Positions 1 to 4,754 of a stretch of DNA of 15,656 nucleotides are shown here, piece after piece. This stretch comes from an uncultured Eubacteriales bacterium (GTDB taxonomy: Bacteria; Bacillota; Clostridia; Oscillospirales; Oscillospiraceae), in NCBI GenBank assembly GCA_900544295.1, contig UQUO01000047.1, positions 1 to 15,656 of the forward strand, given 5' to 3'. The notes beneath the pieces are model-generated. The model made no database searches, had not been told where the DNA came from, and saw only the letters and a list, made by a program, of their open reading frames with translations. A program made the position numbers and the translations under genes. The first letter of the stretch is position 1; every line of letters starts with the position of its first letter.

Positions 1-9
1 GGAGGGGGT

Positions 10-64
10 CAAAGGGGGGACCCTCGCCGGGGGTCCCCCCTTTGCGGGCGGCCCCGCCGCCCGC
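10..64. repeat. Two adjacent perfect hairpins
   Basis: Bases 10-23 pair perfectly with 31-44, giving a 14-bp stem with a 7-base loop. Bases 44-52 pair with 56-64, giving a 9-bp stem with a 3-base loop. They abut at base 44. The first stem begins CAAA and ends TTTG around a run of six G/C pairs, so it could act as a bidirectional transcription stop, but no clear U-tract follows on the + strand. The window edge hides the gene it might serve. It may instead be an interspersed repeat. Confidence 0.6.
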
Positions 65-105
65 AGCCCCTGCGACACCGCGGGGCCGGCGGTGGACGAA
101 GGAAA

Positions 106-131
106 GGGTCGTCGAGGACGCCGACCCCTAC
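106..131 (+). repeat. Palindromic repeat, copy 1 (diverged)
   Basis: This 26-base unit matches 237-262 except at two positions, and those two positions pair with each other. The stem GGGTCG (106-111) / CGACCC (122-127) replaces GGGACG / CGTCCC of the other copies, while the 10-base loop TCGAGGACGC is identical. The compensatory change suggests the hairpin itself is maintained. Confidence 0.65.
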
Positions 132-236
132 GGCGGGTGGGAAACGGGCCGTGCGCCGCATAATATGCCGCGAGATCATCCCACGCCCGGGCCGGGGCGG
201 GCGGAACGCGGTGAGGCTGGCAAAAACCGTGACGGC

Positions 237-265
237 GGGACGTCGAGGACGCCGTCCCCTACAGG
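237..265 (+). repeat. Palindromic repeat, copy 2
   Basis: This 29-base unit has the stem GGGACG (237-242) / CGTCCC (253-258) and a 10-base loop, then CTACAGG. It is an exact reverse complement of 382-410. A further shared word, TGCGACACC, follows it at 271-279 and also lies upstream of copy 1 near 71-79, so the repeated module may be larger than the hairpin. Confidence 0.75.
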
Positions 266-381
266 GCGGGTGCGACACCATAACGCCCGCAGTCATCCGA
301 CGCCGGGCGGGGCTTTACGTTGGTGGGTATGTCTTATACGGCGCATGTTTACGGTGTCGCGCGAACGTATGTCACGAGAGA

Positions 382-410
382 CCTGTAGGGGACGGCGTCC
401 TCGACGTCCC
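382..410 (-). repeat. Palindromic repeat, copy 3 (inverted)
   Basis: This is a perfect 29-base inverted copy of 237-265. Sequence identity stops at both ends of the 29 bases, which marks the unit boundary. Together the two copies form a large inverted repeat spaced by 116 bases. No transposase lies beside them, so a small dispersed non-coding repeat is more likely than an insertion-sequence end pair. Confidence 0.75.
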
Positions 411-482
411 AAAACGTGGGTTTACCGCGCTGTACCGGCGACGCTTATGGCCGACGCTGCGCTTTGTCGTCGATCGAGTGTT

Positions 483-521
483 CCGCGCGCTGCGGCGCGC
501 GGCCAGGGGCGCCGCCCCTGG
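483..521. repeat. Two tandem hairpins
   Basis: CCGCGCGC (483-490) pairs with GCGCGCGG (495-502) around a TGCG loop. Immediately after, CCAGGGGC (503-510) pairs with GCCCCTGG (514-521) around a GCC loop. Both stems are perfect 8-bp duplexes. They sit just beyond the terminator-like hairpin at 528-551 and may be part of the same stop module or of a dispersed repeat. Confidence 0.55.
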
Positions 522-527
522 ACCCGG

Positions 528-551
528 CCCGCTTTTTTGTAAAAAAGCGGG
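528..551 (-). terminator. Probable terminator of the leftward operon
   Basis: CCCGC plus six T (528-538) pairs with six A plus GCGGG (541-551), an 11-bp stem with a 2-base centre. It lies about 33 bases beyond the stop codon of the leftward NTPase gene. The T-runs are inside the stem and not after it, so it is not a textbook intrinsic terminator, but position and stability make a transcription end here likely. Confidence 0.5.
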
Positions 552-583
552 GCAAAAAACTTTTAGGCCTGGGGCTGGGCGGG

Positions 584-1147
584 TTATAGGGCGTATTCTT
601 CGGCCCAGTGGCGCAGCGCGCCTTCGGCGTTGGCGTCGTAGCGGCCCGTCGTCTCCAGCAGGAGAGTGTCCGGGTCCGAGGCCAGCAGCTCGTGCAGCTC
701 GCGGGCCGCGTCAAGATACTCCGAAGGCAGCTGTACGCGGCGGCGGAGCTCCTCCGCGCCGGGCAGGGCCTTCAGGACGCCTACGCAGGGTACGCCTGAG
801 AAGAAAAACCGCGTCAGCGCCTCGTAAAAGTCCGGATACATCAGCTCAAAACCGCCTATCTCGTCCAGCAGCGCAAACTTCCTTTCCGCAGCCTCCCGCA
901 GCAGGGCCGGGGCGGTCCGGGTGAAGGGCCGCTCGTCCCGCAGCGCGCCGCCGGCGCCGAAGCTCAGGAAACGCTCACGGGGCTGGCCGGAGGGCGCGGC
1001 AAGGTCAAAGCCCGCCAGGCGCCCGCCCTCGATGACGCGCAGCGTCAGAAAGCCCCCCGCATGCCTGACCGTGCCGCCCAGAGCCTTGGCGATGAGCGTC
1101 GATTTCCCGCAGCCTATGGGTCCAGTCAGGAAGAGCCTGCGCCTCAA
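584..1147 (-). CDS. P-loop nucleoside-triphosphatase, THEP1-like (187 aa)
   Basis: A small cytoplasmic P-loop NTPase. Walker A is GPIGCGKST (residues 9-17). A Walker B-type segment LLDEIGGFEL (93-102) resembles the DEIG.ME motif of the THEP1/NTPase_1 family, whose members hydrolyse NTPs in vitro and whose cellular role is poorly known. The size is close to that family's usual 170-190 aa. The start is a TTG that overlaps the XdhC stop as TTGA (1144-1147), with GGGGAGGA about 8 bases upstream, so translation is probably coupled to xdhC. It is the last gene of the molybdenum-cofactor maturation operon. A job in metal or cofactor delivery is inferred from position only. A MobB-like role is an alternative, but the post-Walker-A sequence fits THEP1 better. 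Confidence 0.8.
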   Translation of the reverse strand: MRRRLFLTGPIGCGKSTLIAKALGGTVRHAGGFLTLRVIEGGRLAGFDLAAPSGQPRERFLSFGAGGALRDERPFTRTAPALLREAAERKFALLDEIGGFELMYPDFYEALTRFFFSGVPCVGVLKALPGAEELRRRVQLPSEYLDAARELHELLASDPDTLLLETTGRYDANAEGALRHWAEEYAL

Positions 1148-2157
1148 AGAGCGTTCCTCCCCGCCCGGACCTCTATCATCTGCGCCGCGATGGAAATGGC
1201 TATCTCCGCCGGGGTCTCGGCCTTGATGTCCAGGCCGATGGGCGTCGTGATGCGCGCGAAGTCCTCGTCCGTGAAGCCCATGGTCCGAAGCTGACGCTGT
1301 ACGCCCGCGGTCTTGGCCTTGCTGCCTATGACGCCTATGTAGCAGGCCGGCGTCCTGAGCGCCTGGGCCTGGACGATGGTGTCGTAGGCGTGGCCGCGGG
1401 TCATGATGCAGATGTAGTCCTCGGGGCCGATGGCCACGCTCTCGCCTATGTGCTCAAAGTCCACGAGCAGGACCTTCTCCGCCCCGCGCACGACCTTTTC
1501 GTTGGCAAACTCCGGCCTGTCGTCCAGGGCGACGCAGCGGAAGCCGACGTGCGCCAGCACCGGCACCAGCTCCTGCGCCACGTGGCCGCAGCCGAAGACG
1601 TAGACCTTGCCGGAGGAGTTTATCTGCTCGACGTAGAAGTCGCGCCCCTCCTCACGGCGGCGCTGGGGGTGGCGGCTCATGAGCTGCCGCGTCCACTCCG
1701 GCGCGTCCAGGCCGAAGAAGCCCTCCGCCGCCGACCAGAGGCCCAGCCGCCCGCCCGCGGAGATCTCCGAGAGCAGCCAGAGGTCCTCGCCGCCGGCGAA
1801 GCGGCGCTCCGCCTCCTCCGCAACGGCCAGGACATGCTCGTCCCCGGCCGGTATGTAGCTGAAATACACGTTCACGGCCCCGCCGCAGATCATGCCGAGG
1901 TCCTGCACGTCGTTCTTCGTCAGGGAGAAGTCGTGCTCCCCGCTGCGCTTCTCGTCGAGCACCCGCTTCGCCAGCTGCTCGGACTTGTATTCCACCGCGC
2001 CGCCGCCTATAGTGCCGCAGATGCGCCCGCCGCGGCCCACGAGCATCCTCGCGCCCGCTCCGCGCGGAGTCGCCCCCGAGGAGGCCACGACCGTCACCAT
2101 GACGAGCTCTTCCCCGGCCCCCAGGCGTTCGGCTATCGTCCTGAACATGTTCCTCAT
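1144..2157 (-). CDS. xdhC: XdhC-family molybdenum cofactor insertion protein (337 aa)
   Basis: XdhC/CoxI proteins bind molybdenum cofactor, protect its sulfurated form and deliver it to hydroxylases of the xanthine dehydrogenase family. The N-terminal XdhC/CoxI domain shows SSGATPRGAGARML (26-39), GTIGGGAVE (48-56) and the conserved Cys in GMICGG (C91). A C-terminal Rossmann domain starts at VFGCGHVAQ (187-195) and ends with a GLDIKAETPAEIA-type motif. The start chosen is the ATG at 2157, which gives MRNMFRTIAERL and an ATGA overlap with the upstream stop, with GGAAAGGA about 12 bases before it. Upstream extension in this frame would be inside the neighbouring gene. It sits between the phosphatase-HD gene and the NTPase, and most likely serves the Mop-type hydroxylase encoded divergently. 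Confidence 0.93.
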   Translation of the reverse strand: MRNMFRTIAERLGAGEELVMVTVVASSGATPRGAGARMLVGRGGRICGTIGGGAVEYKSEQLAKRVLDEKRSGEHDFSLTKNDVQDLGMICGGAVNVYFSYIPAGDEHVLAVAEEAERRFAGGEDLWLLSEISAGGRLGLWSAAEGFFGLDAPEWTRQLMSRHPQRRREEGRDFYVEQINSSGKVYVFGCGHVAQELVPVLAHVGFRCVALDDRPEFANEKVVRGAEKVLLVDFEHIGESVAIGPEDYICIMTRGHAYDTIVQAQALRTPACYIGVIGSKAKTAGVQRQLRTMGFTDEDFARITTPIGLDIKAETPAEIAISIAAQMIEVRAGRNAL

Positions 2158-3239
2158 ATCTGTACTACATCCTTTCCGCAGATATCGTTTATCCTCCGCG
2201 CCGACTCCAGGGCGGCCTCCAGCCGCCGGCCGTGCGCGCGCCGCGCCTCCTCGTCCCGGCAGCGGGAGAGGCTCTCGCGGAAACGCTCCGTGACCCTCAC
2301 GGGCGCCGCCCCGCGCCGGAGCTTGTCCGCGAGGAAGACCACCGCGGCCTCGTCCGTCCGGGAGGGCTCCTCCAAATCGTTGTGCTGGGCGATGAGCGGC
2401 GCAAGCTCCGGGTAGCCCAGCTGGGACATGAGCCCCGCCCCCGCCAGGGCGTGGCCCGGCGTGCCTTTCGAGACGTCGTGCAGCAGCGCCGCGGCATAGA
2501 TCCTCGTCTCGTCCAGGCAGAGGCCCGCCGCCGCAAGGGCGCAGACTATGTCCATCGCCGCCCGGGCCGCCGCGCGGCAGTGCTCCGCCGTCTCCTCCGG
2601 CAGCTGTGCCGCCGCCAGCAGGCGCTCCGCCAGCTCCGGCGTCATGGGCGGGGCGGGCAGGCGGCCGTATTCCACAAGCTCGAAGCGCCCCGGCTCCGGG
2701 CAGCGCAGCCGCGTCACCGAGCCGTAGGGGAGGTTGAAGTCCCGCGCGCAGGAGAAGGGCACCCCCTCCAGCGTACACAGCAGGGTCTGGATGACCGAGG
2801 AGTGCGACACGATGACGGCGTCCCCCCGCGAGAGCGAGGCCGCCCGCGCCACCGCAGCCGAGAACCGACGGCTCGCGGGGCCGAACTCCTCGCCCCCCGG
2901 CGGGGGCAGGGCGCGCTCCCTGCCCCGGCGCTCGTAGTATTCGGGCCAGCGGCGGCGTATCTCGTCAAAGCTCAGGCCGTCCCACTCGCCCGCGTCCATC
3001 TCCTCAAGGCCGGGGATGACGACCGGGCGCTCGCAGCCCATGAGCTCCGCCGTCTCCCGGCTGCGCGTGAGCCGGGAGCAGAAGCAGTCGCCAAGGCCCG
3101 AGCCCGCGAACTCCGCGCCCAGCAGCGCGGCCTGCAGCCTGCCACGCAGCCCCAGAGGCAGGTCCGTCCGACCGAGGCACATCCGCGCCCCGCCGGGAAA
3201 GTCCGGCATCCCGTGCCGGATGAGATAGATGTCTCTCAT
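2154..3239 (-). CDS. Histidine phosphatase-HD domain fusion protein (361 aa)
   Basis: Two hydrolase domains lie in one chain. Residues 1-190 are a histidine (phosphoglycerate mutase-like) phosphatase: YLIRHGMP (5-12) with catalytic His9, a LEEMDAGEWDG motif, and the second catalytic His in VIVSHSSVI. This half resembles CobC-type small-molecule phosphatases. Residues 215-340 look like an HD metal-dependent phosphohydrolase: His220, the His254-Asp255 pair in LLHDVSKG, His286 in QHND and Asp305 in FLADKL form a plausible full ligand set. The start fits because the RHG motif must lie near the N-terminus, although the Shine-Dalgarno is weak. It follows the NTP transferase by 24 bases and overlaps xdhC by ATGA. 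The substrate is unknown. A phosphorylated or nucleotide-linked intermediate of cofactor maturation is a guess from context. Confidence 0.85.
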   Translation of the reverse strand: MRDIYLIRHGMPDFPGGARMCLGRTDLPLGLRGRLQAALLGAEFAGSGLGDCFCSRLTRSRETAELMGCERPVVIPGLEEMDAGEWDGLSFDEIRRRWPEYYERRGRERALPPPGGEEFGPASRRFSAAVARAASLSRGDAVIVSHSSVIQTLLCTLEGVPFSCARDFNLPYGSVTRLRCPEPGRFELVEYGRLPAPPMTPELAERLLAAAQLPEETAEHCRAAARAAMDIVCALAAAGLCLDETRIYAAALLHDVSKGTPGHALAGAGLMSQLGYPELAPLIAQHNDLEEPSRTDEAAVVFLADKLRRGAAPVRVTERFRESLSRCRDEEARRAHGRRLEAALESARRINDICGKDVVQI

Positions 3240-3263
3240 ATCAGTTCAGTCCGTGCAATATAC

Positions 3264-4190
3264 TTATTTAAATAAATCGGGGAAATACTCCGCGAAGAGC
3301 TCGTCCGCCGTGGCCCGGACGCGCTGGGTGTAGGCCTCGTAGGCGCGCAGGAGCTCCCTGCCCCTGTCCGTGAGCCAGCTGCGTCCGCCCTTCTGCCCGC
3401 CCTGGGAGCGGGAGACGACGGGGTAGCCCAGCTCCGTCTCCAGGAGCTTTATCGTGTTCCAGCCGGAGCTGTAGCTCAGCTGCATCCTCTGGCAGGCTGC
3501 GCGGACGGACTGCGTCTCCTCCGTCAGGGCCAGCAGCATGGCCACGCGCGGGTCCAGGAAGCGCTTCTCCCGGCAGATGGCCACCTGGACGACAGGGCGG
3601 GCCAGCTGGCTGTTGTGCAGGCGCAGCAGCTCCCGGTAGTCCTCGGGCGTGTCCGCGTCGTGCAGGATGCCGGGGTCCGGCACCTCGACAAAGGTCATCG
3701 GCACCCCGCAGCGCTCAAGCGCGCCTTGGAGCCCGCCCTCGCCCGAGTCCGTCAGGATACGGTCAATGACCCCGGCGGACATGAGGATCGGGTGGCCCCG
3801 GCTGCCCCCGCAGACCGGACAGGCCAGCTCCGCCCCGCTCGAAAGCAGGGCCTCTACCGTTGCGGAGGTAAATAATGGAATATCTACAGGCGTAAAAAGG
3901 ACCTGCCGGCACTTGTCCCGCAGGTACCTGAGCCCTATTAGGGCGGAATCAAACATGTGCGTCGTGCGGTAGGCCTCGTTGCGCAGGAAGACCACCCCGC
4001 TGCCGGCGAGGTGCCGTTCCAGCTCCTCGGCGTTGTAGCCCGTGACCACTACCACGCGGGCCGCGCCCGCCTGCTTGAGCGTTGCGACCACGCGCTGGGC
4101 TATGGATATTGAGCCTATGCTCAGCATGGGCTTGAAGTCCCCCATCCGGGAGGACATGCCCGCAGCGACGACGACGGCGCCGGTCTCCAT
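3264..4190 (-). CDS. MocA-like NTP transferase fused to ModE/LysR-type HTH (308 aa)
   Basis: Residues 1-195 are a MobA/MocA-type nucleotidyltransferase. The signature AAGMSSRMGDFKPML (9-23) holds the NTP-binding loop, and PVDIPLF (101-107) carries the metal-binding Asp103. MocA makes molybdopterin cytosine dinucleotide, the cofactor form used by Mop-type enzymes. Residues about 205-305 match the N-terminal winged helix of ModE: a helix-turn-helix around SVRAACQRMQLSYSSGWNTI and the GGQKGGRSWLT wing. Enzyme and DNA-binding domain in one chain suggests the protein senses cofactor or nucleotide state and controls its own locus. NCBI names a related family the DVU_1551 family NTP transferase (from memory). 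The start ATG at 4190 has AAAGGGG about 12 bases upstream. It is the first gene after a good leftward promoter. Cytidylyl rather than guanylyl specificity is inferred from the partner hydroxylase. Confidence 0.88.
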   Translation of the reverse strand: METGAVVVAAGMSSRMGDFKPMLSIGSISIAQRVVATLKQAGAARVVVVTGYNAEELERHLAGSGVVFLRNEAYRTTHMFDSALIGLRYLRDKCRQVLFTPVDIPLFTSATVEALLSSGAELACPVCGGSRGHPILMSAGVIDRILTDSGEGGLQGALERCGVPMTFVEVPDPGILHDADTPEDYRELLRLHNSQLARPVVQVAICREKRFLDPRVAMLLALTEETQSVRAACQRMQLSYSSGWNTIKLLETELGYPVVSRSQGGQKGGRSWLTDRGRELLRAYEAYTQRVRATADELFAEYFPDLFK

Positions 4191-4212
4191 GCCGCGCGCC
4201 CCCCTTTCATCC

Positions 4213-4232
4213 GGCCGGCTATGCGACCGGCC
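4213..4232. promoter_or_regulatory. Palindrome in the 5' leader of the leftward operon
   Basis: GGCCGG (4213-4218) and CCGGCC (4227-4232) are perfect inverted half-sites around 8 bases. The palindrome lies between the predicted leftward promoter and the ribosome binding site of the NTP transferase gene. It could be an operator or a leader hairpin near the ribosome binding site. No protein is assigned. Confidence 0.4.
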
Positions 4233-4245
4233 CCTGATGCTTTGT

Positions 4246-4274
4246 ATAATAACACATAAAAAGCGACTTGTAAA
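4246..4274 (-). promoter_or_regulatory. Predicted promoter of the leftward maturation operon
   Basis: Read on the - strand, a -35 box TTTACA (4274-4269), exactly 17 bases, then a -10 box TATTAT (4251-4246) with an extended TGT before it. Both boxes differ from the sigma-70/sigma-A consensus by one base. The expected start near 4239 leaves a leader of about 50 bases before the ATG at 4190. The AT-rich context stands out from the GC-rich surroundings. Confidence 0.7.
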
Positions 4275-4284
4275 CTAAAACAAT

Positions 4285-4313
4285 TTGACGGTATTGAACA
4301 GCGAGAGTAGAAT
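4285..4313 (+). promoter_or_regulatory. Predicted rightward promoter, divergent
   Basis: TTGACG (4285-4290), 17 bases, then TAGAAT (4308-4313). Each box differs from consensus by one base. Its -35 box lies only 10 bases from the -35 of the leftward promoter, a back-to-back layout typical of a co-regulated pair. The next rightward gene is the molybdenum hydroxylase at 4755, so the leader would be about 435 bases and antisense to the 90-aa gene. I see no better promoter close to 4755. Confidence 0.5.
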
Positions 4314-4329
4314 TAATTTACAAGGATAG

Positions 4330-4602
4330 TCAATTTAAATCGCCGACTCCGTGCCCTCCGCAGGGGTCCTTATCAGGGCCGCCGCCAGTCAGGTCCCGCA
4401 GGCGGCCAAGTCCTATGTTTGAGTAAAAAACCAGCTCCGCGGGCTTCCCCTCGGCGTCCTCCGCGGCAAGCCGCAGGCAGTTGGCGGTTTCGAGATAATC
4501 GATGGGCAGGGTGCGGCGCAGTGTGAGGCCGCTGCGCGCGTCCTTCACCTCCACGGTGACCTCCGAGGCGCGTATCTCGGTGAGTTTTTCCGTATCAGAC
4601 AT
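4330..4602 (-). CDS. Small protein of unknown function (90 aa)
   Basis: I do not recognise this protein. The ATG at 4602 (MSDTEKLTEI) has GGAAAGGAG 8 bases upstream, so the start is well supported and longer reading frames are not needed. The sequence looks like a real folded protein: alternating polar and hydrophobic strands (EVTVEVKD, LTLRRTLP), a helix around YLETANCLRLAAED, then a Gly-rich C-terminus with DPCGGHG (residues 79-85), where Cys81 and His84 could bind metal. There is no signal peptide or membrane segment. It has its own predicted promoter. No terminator separates it from the leftward operon 139 bases downstream, so it may be that operon's first gene. A role with the molybdenum hydroxylase is inferred only from position. 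Confidence 0.7.
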   Translation of the reverse strand: MSDTEKLTEIRASEVTVEVKDARSGLTLRRTLPIDYLETANCLRLAAEDAEGKPAELVFYSNIGLGRLRDLTGGGPDKDPCGGHGVGDLN

Positions 4603-4639
4603 GGCGATTCTCCTTTCCAGCGCTTTACATTCCCGTACA

Positions 4640-4672
4640 GCGGGGCCGGCTCCAATATAGCACAAGCCCCGC
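4640..4672. promoter_or_regulatory. Inverted repeat around the -10 of the 90-aa gene
   Basis: GCGGGGC (4640-4646) and GCCCCGC (4666-4672) are perfect inverted half-sites 19 bases apart. The predicted -10 box of the 90-aa gene lies between them. The placement fits a repressor operator or a leader hairpin, though GC-rich DNA produces such pairs by chance fairly often. Confidence 0.35.
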
Positions 4673-4682
4673 CCCTTTGAAA
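4654..4682 (-). promoter_or_regulatory. Predicted promoter of the 90-aa gene
   Basis: On the - strand there is an extended -10, TGC then TATATT (4659-4654), with a weak -35 TTTCAA (4682-4677) at 17 bases. The start would fall near 4647, about 45 bases before the ATG at 4602. The extended -10 makes up for the poor -35. Confidence 0.5.
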
Positions 4683-4754
4683 GAGTGATTTGAGGCGCGA
4701 GCGCGCTTTGAAGGATATCTTACGAAATATGCAACCATAAAAGGAGGAAACCGC

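Larger units (their letters stand above)
1..583. other. Non-coding, hairpin-rich intergenic region
   Basis: No convincing gene lies in this stretch. Open frames exist on both strands, but their translations are Arg/Pro/Ala-rich, show no recognisable motif and run straight through palindromic repeats, as expected of GC-rich DNA with few stops. What it does hold is listed separately: perfect hairpins near the left edge, three copies of a small palindromic repeat, and a cluster of three hairpins just downstream of the leftward operon. A truncated gene entering from the left edge cannot be ruled out, but I see no sign of one. Confidence 0.7.

Noticed and set aside
382..410. The inverted 29-base repeats as insertion-sequence ends
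   Set aside because: There is no transposase between or beside them, the interval is only 116 bases, and a third copy exists outside.
42..542. Open frames on both strands in the left intergenic region
   Set aside because: They run through perfect hairpins and repeats and are Arg/Pro-rich without motifs. No good ribosome binding site was seen.
2158..2778. XdhC extended upstream to 544 aa
   Set aside because: The extra part is the out-of-frame shadow of the phosphatase-HD gene. The ATGA overlap at 2154-2157 marks the real start.
4603..4665. Longer start of the 90-aa gene (111 aa)
   Set aside because: It would begin within the predicted promoter and ignore the strong GGAAAGGAG before the ATG at 4602.
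4314..4754. A molybdenum-cofactor riboswitch in the hydroxylase leader
   Set aside because: Expected by function, but I could not identify its conserved structure by eye. A covariance search would decide.
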